64,000 nucleotides of DNA from Prevotella sp. GTDB taxonomy: Bacteria; Bacteroidota; Bacteroidia; Bacteroidales; Bacteroidaceae. The notes under the pieces are model-generated. The model saw only the letters and a list, made by a program, of their open reading frames with translations. It made no database searches and was not told the DNA's origin. The DNA lies in the NCBI GenBank assembly GCA_017619275.1, contig JAFZSR010000026.1, positions 1 through 64,000 of the forward strand. The letters run 5' to 3'. Below, in pieces: positions 56,988 to 64,000 of this stretch (within the stretch, counting starts at the first letter, position 1; every line of letters begins with the position of its first letter). Made by a program: the position numbers and the translations under genes.

Positions 56988-58226
56988 TTAGAGTTCCAGG
57001 TCGATGTCGTGCAGCTCGTGCCAAGGCAGTCCCTGCTTGTTCAGCTGCTCCATGAACGGATCGGGGTCGAACTCCTCAACGTTGAACACGCCGGGCTTCT
57101 TCCACAGTCCCTTGCAGAACATCATGGCGCCAATCATGGCGGGCACGCCGGTGGTGTAGCTCACGCCCTGCATGCCCGTCTCCTCGTAGGCGGCGCGGTG
57201 CGAGCAGTTGTTGTAGACGTAGTAGGTGTGCTCCTTGCCATCCTTGCCGATGCCACGGATGCGGCAACCGATGCTGGTCTGGCCCTCGTAGTTCTCGCCC
57301 AGGTCTTGCGGGTTGGGCAGCACGGCCTTGAGGAACTGCAGGGGCACAATCTTCACGCGAGCGGTGCCGGTGCCGTCAGCCAGTGGAGCCTCGTACTCCA
57401 CCTCGTCGATACGGCTCATGCCGATGTTCTGTATCACCTCCAGGTGCTTCAGGTACTGCTGGCCAAAAGTCATCCAGAAGCGGGCGCGCTTGATGGTGGG
57501 ATAGTTGATGACCAAGCTCTCAATCTCCTCGTGGTGCAGCAGATAACTGTCGCGCGGCCCTATCTCGGGATAGTTCAGGTCCTTGTGAATCTCCAGCGGC
57601 TCGGTCTCCACCCACTGTCCGTTCTCCCAGTAGAGACCCTTCTGGGTGATTTCGCGGATGTTGATTTCGGGGTTGAAGTTGGTGGCGAAAGCCTTGTGGT
57701 GGTCGCCGGCGTTGCAGTCGACGATGTCGAGATACTGCATCTCCTTGAAGTGGTGCTTGGCGGCGTAGGCGGTGAAGATGCTGGTGACGCCCGGGTCGAA
57801 GCCGCACCCGAGGATAGCGGTCAGCCCAGCCTCGCGGAAGCGGTCGCGATAGGCCCACTGCCATGAGTACTCAAAGTGTGCCTCGTCCTTCGGCTCGTAG
57901 TTGGCCGTGTCGAGGTAGCTGCATCCACAGGCCGAACAGGCGTCCATGATGGTGAGGTCCTGATAGGGCAGGGCCAGGTTCACCACCAGGTCGGGCTTAT
58001 AGCTCGAGAAGAGCGTCTTCAGCTGCTCCACGTCGTCGGCATCCACCTGCGCCGTCTGGATGGGCATGGTGTAGCCCTTGCTGTGGATGGCCTCCACCAG
58101 CGCGTCGCACTTTGCCTTGCGGCGGCTTGCAATCATGAACTCGGTAAACACATCAGCGTTCTGTGCAATCTTGAACGCTGCAACGGTAGCGACGCCTCCG
58201 GCGCCAATCATCAATATTCTTGCCAT
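56988..58226 (-). CDS. Carboxynorspermidine dehydrogenase (saccharopine-dehydrogenase family)
   Basis: 412 residues. The N-terminal Rossmann motif is RILMIGAGGVATVAAFKIAQ. Further blocks are DLVVNLALPYQDLTIMDACSACGCSYLDTANYE (in parts: NLALPYQDL and SYLDTANYE), AILGCGFDPGVTSIFTAYA and YTTGVPAMIGAMMFCKG. This architecture is that of CANSDH, which makes carboxy(nor)spermidine from aspartate semialdehyde and a diamine in bacterial spermidine synthesis, rather than lysine-pathway saccharopine reductase. The decarboxylase partner (nspC) is not in the window. The gene has its own promoter. Confidence 0.88.
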   Translation of the reverse strand: MARILMIGAGGVATVAAFKIAQNADVFTEFMIASRRKAKCDALVEAIHSKGYTMPIQTAQVDADDVEQLKTLFSSYKPDLVVNLALPYQDLTIMDACSACGCSYLDTANYEPKDEAHFEYSWQWAYRDRFREAGLTAILGCGFDPGVTSIFTAYAAKHHFKEMQYLDIVDCNAGDHHKAFATNFNPEINIREITQKGLYWENGQWVETEPLEIHKDLNYPEIGPRDSYLLHHEEIESLVINYPTIKRARFWMTFGQQYLKHLEVIQNIGMSRIDEVEYEAPLADGTGTARVKIVPLQFLKAVLPNPQDLGENYEGQTSIGCRIRGIGKDGKEHTYYVYNNCSHRAAYEETGMQGVSYTTGVPAMIGAMMFCKGLWKKPGVFNVEEFDPDPFMEQLNKQGLPWHELHDIDLEL

Positions 58227-58257
58227 AGTTGTTGAGGTTTGTATTGTAATATGGGCG

Positions 58258-58265
58258 CAAAGTTA
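58258..58265 (-). promoter_or_regulatory. -7 promoter element of the carboxynorspermidine dehydrogenase gene
   Basis: TAACTTTG on the minus strand, 31 nt before the ATG. Confidence 0.7.
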
Positions 58266-58329
58266 CACATTTTTTTAAGAAAAACAAATTAAAGTCTACG
58301 ACAAATTTTGCCAAACAGCACATATTTTG

Positions 58330-58337
58330 TACCTTTG
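58330..58337 (+). promoter_or_regulatory. -7 promoter element of murF-alr
   Basis: TACCTTTG, 19 nt before the ATG at 58357. It overlaps the alternative upstream start at 58327 and excludes it. Confidence 0.7.
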
Positions 58338-58356
58338 CAAAATAAATGCAGATACT

Positions 58357-61053
58357 ATGACCTATAGCATTGAGAAAGTGGCGACGCTCATTGGCGCCCG
58401 CCGTTATGGCACAGCCGATGCCACCATCGGGTGGCTGCTCACCGACAGTCGTTCACTCTGCTTCCCCGAGCAGACATTGTTTTTCGCCCTCCGCACCCAG
58501 CGTGGCGACGGGCATCAGTATATCGCCGACCTCTACCGCAGAGGCGTGCGCAATTTCGTGGTCGACCGCTGGCCGCTTGACGACGGTCTGGGTGCCGACG
58601 ACGCCAACTACCTGATGGTGCCCTCGCCGCTGGCCGCCCTGCAACGCTTGGCCGAGCGCCATCGCGACGAGTTCAGCGACATCCCCGTGGTGGGAATCAC
58701 GGGCAGCAACGGCAAGACGTGGGTGAAGGAGTGGCTCTACCAAATCCTCTCGGGCGTCACACAGCCAACATCCCTCAATAGTGACAATTCAACGTTCAAT
58801 GTTCAACGTTCAACGTTCAAGGTCACCCGCTCGCCGCGCAGCTATAACTCGCAGATTGGCGTGCCACTCAGCGTGTGGCTGTTGAACGAGCAGACCCGCG
58901 TGGCCCTGTTCGAGGCTGGCATCAGCCAGCCTGGCGAGATGATGGCGCTGCACGACATCATTCAGCCCACGCTCGGCGTGTTTACCTCGCTGGGAGCCGC
59001 CCACCAAGAGAATTTCCGCTCAATGGACGAGAAGTGCATGGAGAAGTTGCAGCTTTTCCGCGATGCCCAAGCCATCATCTACCCCAGCGACAACGACGTG
59101 GTGAGCCGCTGCATACGCCGCAGCACCTTCCAGGGCGAGCGCATAGGCTGGAGTCGCTTCAGCCAGAAGTCGCCCATGTATGTCACCGTCGACGGCGCAC
59201 ACATTACTTATATTTATAAAGGCGTGGAGGGCAGCTACGACCTGCCTTTCATCGACGAGGCCAGCATCGAGAACAGTATTACCTGCGCCACCGCCGCCCT
59301 CTACTTGGGACTGACACCCCAGGAGGTAGCCGAGCGCATGGCTTGTCTGGAGCCTATCGCCATGCGCCTGGAGGTGAAGGAGGGCCAGCGCGGCCTGACG
59401 CTCATCAACGACTCGTACAACAGCGACCTGCAGTCGCTCGACATCGCCCTCGACTTCATGGCCCGTCGCCCCGACCAGCAGGGCCGCCGTCGCACGCTCA
59501 TCCTGAGCGACATCCTGCAGAGCGGCGAACAGGCCGACAGGCTCTATGAGCAAGTGTCGGCGCTGGTGATAAAGCGCGGTGTGGACCGCTTCATCGGCAT
59601 AGGTCCCGAGATATCGGCTCAGGCCGACAAGATTGGGGTGGGACAGAAATGGTTCTTTGCCGACGTCGACAAGTTTGTGCAAAGCGGCGTGTTCCGCTCG
59701 CTCCACGACGAGGTGGTGCTGCTGAAGGGCGCCCGCCGCTTTGGTTTCGAGCGCATCAGCGAACAGCTGGAGCAGCGCGTGCACGAAACGATTCTTGAGG
59801 TGGACCTGAACGCTGTGGTGAACAACCTGAACCACTATCGGTCGTTGATGAAGCCTGGCACCAAGCTGGTGTGCATGATTAAGGCCGATGCCTACGGTGC
59901 CGGTGCCGTGGAGATTGCCAAGACGCTGCAAGACCAGCGTGTGGACTATTTGGCCGTGGCCACCGCCGACGAGGGAGCCGAGCTGCGCCGCGCCGGCATC
60001 ACGCAGAACATCATCGTGATGAACCCCGAGATGTCGAGCTTCAAGACCCTCTTCGACTACGACCTGGAGCCAGAGGTGTATAGCTTCCGCCTGCTCGACG
60101 CGCTCATCGCCGCCGCACGCCAGCAGGGCATCACCGGCTGGCCCGTGCACATCAAGCTCGACACGGGCATGCACCGCCTGGGATTTAATGCCATTGACCA
60201 TTCACCATTGAACATTGACCATTCACCATTGACCGTTGACCATTCACCATCGACCAGTGAGCATTCCAACGCGCAGCCAATGCTCAATGGTCAATGTTCA
60301 ATGTTCAATGAAATAAACGATCTTATCGACCGCCTGAAGCACCAGTCGGCCATCATTCCCCGCTCGGTGTTCACCCATTTCGTGGGTTCCGACAGCGACG
60401 ACTTCGACAACTTCTCTGCCCTGCAGTTCAAGCGCTTCGACCGAGCCAGCCGCCAGCTGCAGGCAGCCTTCAACCACAAAATCCTGCGCCACATCTGCAA
60501 CAGCGCTGGCATCGAGCACTTCCCCGAGCGCCAATTGGACATGTGCCGTCTGGGCATTGGGCTGTATGGGGTGGAGCCGTATATGAATTCCGATGCCCAT
60601 ATTCAGAATTCCTGTCATAAGGACGAAACGAACGCAGCCCCGAGAATTCGAAATTCGGAATTGATGCCCGTATCCACGCTGAAGACAACCATCCTGCAGA
60701 TTCGCAATGTGCCGAAAGACGAGACCGTGGGCTACAGTCGAAAAGGCGTGCTGACGCGCGACAGCCGCATCGCCGCCATTCCCATCGGCTATGCCGACGG
60801 ACTGGACCGCCTCCTGGGCAACCGTCATGGCTACTGCATCGTGAACGGAAAGAAAGCCGAGTATGTGGGCAACATCTGCATGGACGTGGCCCTCATCGAC
60901 GTCACCGACATTCCCTGCGAGGAGGGCGACCAGGTGGAAATCTTTGGCCGCCAGCTGCCCGTCACCGTGCTCAGCAATCTGCTCGGCACCATCCCCTACG
61001 AGGTGTTCACCAGCGTGAGCAGTCGCGTGAAGCGCGTGTATTTCCGAGACTGA
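58357..61053 (+). CDS. murF-alr: Bifunctional MurF (UDP-MurNAc-tripeptide:D-Ala-D-Ala ligase) / alanine racemase
   Basis: 898 residues. The N-terminal MurF part (1 to about 480) has the ATP loop VVGITGSNGKTWVKEW at about 112-127, FEAGISQPGEMMALHDI and LTLINDSYNSDLQSLDIAL. The C-terminal alanine racemase has the PLP Lys K509 in MIKADAYGAGA, HIKLDTGMHRLGF, TVGYSRKGVL and VGNICMDVALIDVTD. The fusion is typical of Bacteroidetes. Three in-frame repeat insertions (58788-58820, 60191-60310, 60585-60662) lengthen it, adding low-complexity loops next to conserved blocks such as RSPRSYNSQIGVP and MHRLGF. Both activities are essential for peptidoglycan precursors, so the loops must be tolerated. Confidence 0.95.
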   Translation: MTYSIEKVATLIGARRYGTADATIGWLLTDSRSLCFPEQTLFFALRTQRGDGHQYIADLYRRGVRNFVVDRWPLDDGLGADDANYLMVPSPLAALQRLAERHRDEFSDIPVVGITGSNGKTWVKEWLYQILSGVTQPTSLNSDNSTFNVQRSTFKVTRSPRSYNSQIGVPLSVWLLNEQTRVALFEAGISQPGEMMALHDIIQPTLGVFTSLGAAHQENFRSMDEKCMEKLQLFRDAQAIIYPSDNDVVSRCIRRSTFQGERIGWSRFSQKSPMYVTVDGAHITYIYKGVEGSYDLPFIDEASIENSITCATAALYLGLTPQEVAERMACLEPIAMRLEVKEGQRGLTLINDSYNSDLQSLDIALDFMARRPDQQGRRRTLILSDILQSGEQADRLYEQVSALVIKRGVDRFIGIGPEISAQADKIGVGQKWFFADVDKFVQSGVFRSLHDEVVLLKGARRFGFERISEQLEQRVHETILEVDLNAVVNNLNHYRSLMKPGTKLVCMIKADAYGAGAVEIAKTLQDQRVDYLAVATADEGAELRRAGITQNIIVMNPEMSSFKTLFDYDLEPEVYSFRLLDALIAAARQQGITGWPVHIKLDTGMHRLGFNAIDHSPLNIDHSPLTVDHSPSTSEHSNAQPMLNGQCSMFNEINDLIDRLKHQSAIIPRSVFTHFVGSDSDDFDNFSALQFKRFDRASRQLQAAFNHKILRHICNSAGIEHFPERQLDMCRLGIGLYGVEPYMNSDAHIQNSCHKDETNAAPRIRNSELMPVSTLKTTILQIRNVPKDETVGYSRKGVLTRDSRIAAIPIGYADGLDRLLGNRHGYCIVNGKKAEYVGNICMDVALIDVTDIPCEEGDQVEIFGRQLPVTVLSNLLGTIPYEVFTSVSSRVKRVYFRD
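58788..58820 (+). repeat. TTCAACGTTCAA-type repeat inside the murF part
   Basis: Three to four tandem TTCAACG/TTCAATG units, in frame, encoding STFNVQRSTFK just before the conserved RSPRSYNSQIGVP. Confidence 0.8.
60191..60310 (+). repeat. CATTGACCATTCAC-type composite repeat inside the alr part
   Basis: About 120 nt of CCATTGACCATTCACC variants followed by inverted words (ATGGTCAATGTTCAATG), in frame. It contains AACGCGCAGCCA, the end motif of the GC-rich repeats at 39238 and 48186. It encodes HSPLNIDHSPLTVDHS and what follows, right after MHRLGF. Confidence 0.8.
60585..60662 (+). repeat. GAATTC-rich palindromic insertion inside the alr part
   Basis: GAATTCCGAT at the left and ATTCGGAATT at the right form inverted ends, with CAGAATTCC and GAGAATTCG inside. 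It is in frame between GLYGVEPYM and the conserved VSTLKTTILQIR. Confidence 0.7.
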
Positions 61054-61088
61054 AACCACTCGCTTCAGGAATCAGGTGCCGACATACG

Positions 61089-61155
61089 AAATTTTGGTAA
61101 CGACTTTTTGAAAAAAGTTAACGACTTTTGAAAAAATCTCGTACGAGATTTTTTT
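61089..61155 (+). repeat. Interspersed multi-hairpin element, type II, copy 5
   Basis: AAATTTTGGTAACGAC, AAAAGTTAACGACTTTT (a G-U variant of the middle hairpin) and ATCTCGTACGAGAT plus T-run, 35 nt after the murF-alr stop and in its direction. Confidence 0.9.
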
Positions 61156-61324
61156 GACCCGAGCAAATGGCTGATTATCAGGCGTGTCTAAATTGTCAAA
61201 AAAGGCGCGTAAATGATTGTTCGCAATCACTTGAAAGCACCCCAAAGGGGCAATGAGCCACAAGCCCATCATCAATGGGCAAAAGTTTTTGCCGTAAAGT
61301 GTCACGTATTTCAAGAAAATTGTG

Positions 61325-61332
61325 TACTTTTG
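61325..61332 (+). promoter_or_regulatory. -7 promoter element of the gatC-like gene
   Basis: TACTTTTG matches TAnnTTTG, 41 nt before the ATG. Confidence 0.65.
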
Positions 61333-61373
61333 CAGCGTATTCATAGCTAAAACAATCGTATATTCTTAAAAGA

Positions 61374-62744
61374 ATGGAACAAGTATTCAGTTACATCATT
61401 AGTTTGGGCGCATCGGTGATGATGCCCATTCTCTTCACCATCATCGGACTGTGCATCGGCATGAAGTTCGGCAAGAGCCTCAAGAGCGGCCTCTATGTAG
61501 GCGTGGGATTCGTTGGCCTGGGCATCGTTACTGCCCTGTTGACCAGTAACTTCGACTCGCCGCTGAACACCATCAGTGAGATTTATGGTCTGAAACTGAA
61601 CGTGTTCGACATGGGCTGGCCCGCTGCCGCCGCCGTGGCCTACGGCACTGCCGTGGGGGCGCTCATCATCCCCATCTGTCTGGGCGTGAACTTGCTGCTG
61701 CTGCTCACCAAGTGCACCCGCACCATCAACATCGACTTGTGGAACTACTGGCACTTCGCCTTCATCGGCGCCGTGGCCTACTTCGTGATGGACCAGAGCC
61801 TGCTGTGGGGCTACTTCGCTGCCATCGCCTGCTATATCATCACCCTGGTGATGGCCGACCGCACCGCCGACCGCTTCCAGGAGCACTACGACCTGCCGGG
61901 CATCAGCATCCCGCAGCCCTTCTGCCAGAGCTTTACACCTTTCGCTGTGGGACTGAACTGGCTGCTGGACAAAATCCCCGGATTCTCGAAGCTTGACATC
62001 GACGCCGATGGACTGAAGAAGAAGTTTGGCGTGCTGGGCGAGCCGCTGGTGCTGGGTGTCATCGTGGGCGTACTCATCGGCGTGGCCGCTCAGTTAGAAG
62101 TGAAAAAGGTGCTGTTCCTGGGCGTGACGATGGGTGCCGTGATGGAGCTGATTCCGCGCATCACCAGCCTGTTTATCGACGGACTGAAGCCCATCGCCGA
62201 GAAGACGCAGGAGGTGGCTAAGAAACGTTTCGGCGGCATGAAGGTGCACATCGGCATGAGTCCCGCCCTGGTCATTGGTCACCCCACGACGCTGGTGTGC
62301 TCGGTCATCCTCATCCCTGTCATCCTGGCCATCGCCGTGTTCATGCCTGGCAACCAGTTCCTGCCCTTGGCATCGCTGGCTGGCATGTTCTATCTGTTCC
62401 CCCTCATCCTGCCCTATACCAAGGGCAATGTGGTGAAGAGCCTCATCATCGGTCTCGTGGCACTCATCGTGGGCCTCTACTTCGTCACCGACATGGCCTC
62501 GGCTTTCACGCTGGCCGCCAATGAGGTGTACAAGACCGACCCCACCGCCTCGGCCGCCAAGATTCCCGATGGCTTTGAGGGCGGTGCGCTCGACTTCGCC
62601 TCGTCGCTCATCGGCTACGTCATCTACGCCTGCGTGAAATACCTGAAGTGGATAGGCATGGGCGTGCTCACAATCGTCACCATTGGCATGGTGGTGTGGA
62701 ACCGCATGCGCATCACTGCCGAGGAAAGAAAACCGCAGGAATAA
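61374..62744 (+). CDS. PTS galactitol-family EIIC-like permease (GatC-like), without PTS partners
   Basis: 456 residues, polytopic: hydrophobic segments at about 5-27, 40-60, 82-110, 125-165, 220-260, 303-330, 335-360, 365-385 and 420-445. Family blocks include LGASVMMPILFTIIGLCIGM, GVGFVGLGIVTALL, PQPFCQSFTPFAVGLNW and MSPALVIGHPTTL. GatC translocates galactitol with GatA and GatB in enterobacteria. No IIA or IIB gene is adjacent, and Bacteroidetes generally lack a PTS, so it may work as a secondary transporter. Position before kduI, with only the GxxExxY element between, suggests a uronate or related sugar acid. Confidence 0.85.
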   Translation: MEQVFSYIISLGASVMMPILFTIIGLCIGMKFGKSLKSGLYVGVGFVGLGIVTALLTSNFDSPLNTISEIYGLKLNVFDMGWPAAAAVAYGTAVGALIIPICLGVNLLLLLTKCTRTINIDLWNYWHFAFIGAVAYFVMDQSLLWGYFAAIACYIITLVMADRTADRFQEHYDLPGISIPQPFCQSFTPFAVGLNWLLDKIPGFSKLDIDADGLKKKFGVLGEPLVLGVIVGVLIGVAAQLEVKKVLFLGVTMGAVMELIPRITSLFIDGLKPIAEKTQEVAKKRFGGMKVHIGMSPALVIGHPTTLVCSVILIPVILAIAVFMPGNQFLPLASLAGMFYLFPLILPYTKGNVVKSLIIGLVALIVGLYFVTDMASAFTLAANEVYKTDPTASAAKIPDGFEGGALDFASSLIGYVIYACVKYLKWIGMGVLTIVTIGMVVWNRMRITAEERKPQE

Positions 62745-62754
62745 ATTATCTTCT

Positions 62755-63361
62755 GAAACGAATAACCGTGATTGTTTAGAAACGAATTTATCTAATTATT
62801 CTTAATTTTATCCACGAATTCTTTTAATTTCCCATTTCGTTAAACAGTTATGACGAAGCAAGAGTATTTGGATATTTATAATGTAGTGGGAGCTGCCATG
62901 GAAGTTCACTCAGTCTTAGGACGTGGCATGGCTGAACCCATCTATCAGGAGGCTCTTGCAGTGGAGATGAAGAAGCGCGGCATGATAGCGGAACGTGAAA
63001 AAGAACTTCGGTTGCATTATAAAGATGTTCTATTGGACAAGACATACTTTGCAGACTTTTATTACGAAGGAATCCTTGTTGAGTTGAAATCGGTGGAGGA
63101 GATTATCCCTGTACACCGTGCTCAGCTGTTCAACTATATGCGCATTACTGGGATTGACAGGGGTATCTTATTCAATTTCGGTGAGGACAGCCTTTATGCC
63201 GAGCGATACCTCTATCAGCCGCATTACGATGATTTCGTCTTGCTCAACCACGATAACTACAAGAACTACATTACTGATTAAAAGAATAATTAAAAAATTC
63301 GTGGATAAAATTAAATTTAATTAGAAAAATTCGTTTCCAAAAAAAAGAAATTATTCGTTTC
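62755..63361. mobile_element. Candidate small mobile element: GxxExxY gene in ~75-bp inverted repeats
   Basis: Outer ends GAAACGAATAA (62755) and TTATTCGTTTC (63361) are perfect inverts. The whole arms (62755-62830 and 63288-63361) align over about 75 nt with few mismatches, including AATTCGTGGATAAAATTAA. Each arm has two copies of GAAACGAAT, like subterminal transposon repeats. The only gene inside is 62850-63281, whose product has a PD-(D/E)xK-like pattern. The element occupies the gap between gatC and kduI. No flanking target duplication is clear. Confidence 0.6.
62850..63281 (+). CDS. GxxExxY-family protein (PD-(D/E)xK-like)
   Basis: 143 residues. The family signature is exact: G26, E29 and Y32 in LGRGMAEPIYQEAL. 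It is followed by D69 in YFADFYYEG and E78-x-K80 in ILVELKSVEEI, the D...ExK arrangement of PD-(D/E)xK nucleases, and by QLFNYMRITGIDRGILFNFG. The length is normal and the frame intact. The family is very common in Bacteroidetes with no proven function. The codon composition is more A/T-rich than that of the neighbours, fitting an acquired gene. It sits between long inverted repeats and has no visible consensus promoter. Confidence 0.9.
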   Translation: MTKQEYLDIYNVVGAAMEVHSVLGRGMAEPIYQEALAVEMKKRGMIAEREKELRLHYKDVLLDKTYFADFYYEGILVELKSVEEIIPVHRAQLFNYMRITGIDRGILFNFGEDSLYAERYLYQPHYDDFVLLNHDNYKNYITD

Positions 63362-63400
63362 AAAACTTAAGAAAACATTCAATTCTAATTCAATACTACA

Positions 63401-64000
63401 ATGAAAAGAACATTTCTTTCAACAGCACTGCTGGCCGTGGCATTGGTTGCACAGGCCCAGCAAAGCGTAAACTTCCAGACGGCTTGCCACCCGGAGGACG
63501 TGAAGCATTACGACACGAAGACGCTGCGCGAGCGATTCGTGATGGAGAAGGTGATGGAGGCCGACAAGATCAACCTGACCTACTCGCACTACGACCGCTT
63601 CATCTTCGGCGGTGCCATGCCCGTGACGAAAACCCTGAAGCTGGAGAACTTCCTGGAGCTGGGACTCGACGTGGACCCCGGCATCAAGGAGAAGTACTTC
63701 CTCTACAACCGTGAGCTGGGCGTGGTGAACTGCGGACAGGGCGACGGCGTGGTCATCGTCGACGGCAAAGAGTATGCCCTCGCCCCGAAGGAGGCCCTCT
63801 ACATCGGGCGTGGCCACATCGGCAAGGACAAGGACGTGAACAAGGAGGTGCTCTTCCGCTCGAAGGACGCCAAGAACCCCGCCAAGTTCTACCTGAACAG
63901 CGCCACCGCCCACCAGCACTACAAGACGCAGTGGATCACCCTCGACGGCCGCAAAGGTTCGCTGAAGGCTGCCGTCTGGGGCCCCGTAGGTTCATTAGAG
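63401..64000 (+). CDS. kduI: 5-keto-4-deoxyuronate isomerase KduI, 5' part, with signal peptide
   Basis: The first 200 residues; the gene continues past the right edge. KduI converts 4-deoxy-L-threo-5-hexosulose uronate, the product of unsaturated uronates, to 3-deoxy-D-glycero-2,5-hexodiulosonate. Family blocks: [67 protein letters not shown] and [13 protein letters not shown]. The zinc-ligand HxH region lies beyond the window. Unlike enterobacterial KduI, it starts with [20 protein letters not shown], a clear signal peptide, so the enzyme is probably periplasmic. No promoter is evident in the 39 nt after the inverted-repeat element, so expression may depend on gatC read-through. Confidence 0.9.
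   Translation, partial: MKRTFLSTALLAVALVAQAQQSVNFQTACHPEDVKHYDTKTLRERFVMEKVMEADKINLTYSHYDRFIFGGAMPVTKTLKLENFLELGLDVDPGIKEKYFLYNRELGVVNCGQGDGVVIVDGKEYALAPKEALYIGRGHIGKDKDVNKEVLFRSKDAKNPAKFYLNSATAHQHYKTQWITLDGRKGSLKAAVWGPVGSLE

Larger units (their letters stand above)
61054..61373. other. Intergenic region between murF-alr and gatC, 320 nt
   Basis: It holds a type II multi-hairpin element (61089-61155) and the gatC promoter (61325-61332). The remaining ~170 nt carries no visible gene. Confidence 0.65.

Noticed and set aside
61072..61344. Minus-strand open frame (90 codons) between murF-alr and gatC
   Set aside because: It runs through the multi-hairpin element and the gatC promoter; no support as a gene.

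Overview
The window looks like chromosomal DNA of a Bacteroidales bacterium, most likely Prevotellaceae with a moderately high G+C content. The grounds are promoters with the Bacteroidetes -7 element TAnnTTTG, lipoproteins with a Cys followed by Asp/Ser-rich sequence, a SusC/SusD pair, a MurF-Alr fusion, the DUF6089-uppS-bamA-ompH cluster, and families confined to this phylum (DUF6242, DUF5686, DUF6377). The species cannot be named from the sequence alone. I see no rRNA, tRNA, CRISPR array, prophage or classical IS transposase.

Layout. 1-8.4 kb: the start of ettA (minus strand), then an envelope-biogenesis operon on the plus strand (DUF6242 lipoprotein, DUF6089/PorG-like protein, uppS, bamA and three Skp/OmpH paralogues). 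8.4-14.7 kb: arginine/proline biosynthesis, with argD-proC (+) facing argR-GNAT-argG-pspC-argC (-) across a long hairpin. 15-21 kb: topA, shikimate kinase, a DUF5686 outer-membrane protein and a small lipoprotein. 21.3-24.6 kb: iorB and iorA (indolepyruvate:ferredoxin oxidoreductase) and a LamG-like lipoprotein, all minus strand.

24.8-51.5 kb is a polysaccharide-utilisation region: a membrane-bound DUF6377 regulator, two ThuA-like proteins, a GH16-GH18 fusion, SusC, SusD, three surface lipoproteins (one DUF4959/DUF5000-like), a GH30 beta-glucanase, a glycan-binding protein with three tandem modules, an alginate-lyase-like/GH88 fusion, a GH3 beta-glucosidase and a CotH-kinase protein. Together they suggest attack on a beta-1,3/1,6-glucan substrate that also carries chitin and polyglucuronate, as in a fungal cell wall. 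51.6-54.2 kb holds a beta-helix protein, a lipoprotein and a small porin. 54.5-64 kb holds a DPP-IV-like peptidase, carboxynorspermidine dehydrogenase, MurF-Alr, an orphan GatC-like permease, a GxxExxY gene inside a long inverted repeat, and the start of an exported KduI.

The least explained content is repetitive DNA. (1) An interspersed ~67-bp multi-hairpin element occurs in five copies, plus two symmetric relatives. (2) Several palindromic or TTCAACGTTCAA-type repeats sit in frame inside conserved genes (murF-alr, GH3, GH30 and others), resembling Rickettsia palindromic elements. (3) A palindromic cassette appears twice and supplies the signal peptide of bamA and of the third ompH. (4) A GxxExxY PD-(D/E)xK-like gene is framed by ~75-bp imperfect inverted repeats and looks like a small mobile element inserted between gatC and kduI.
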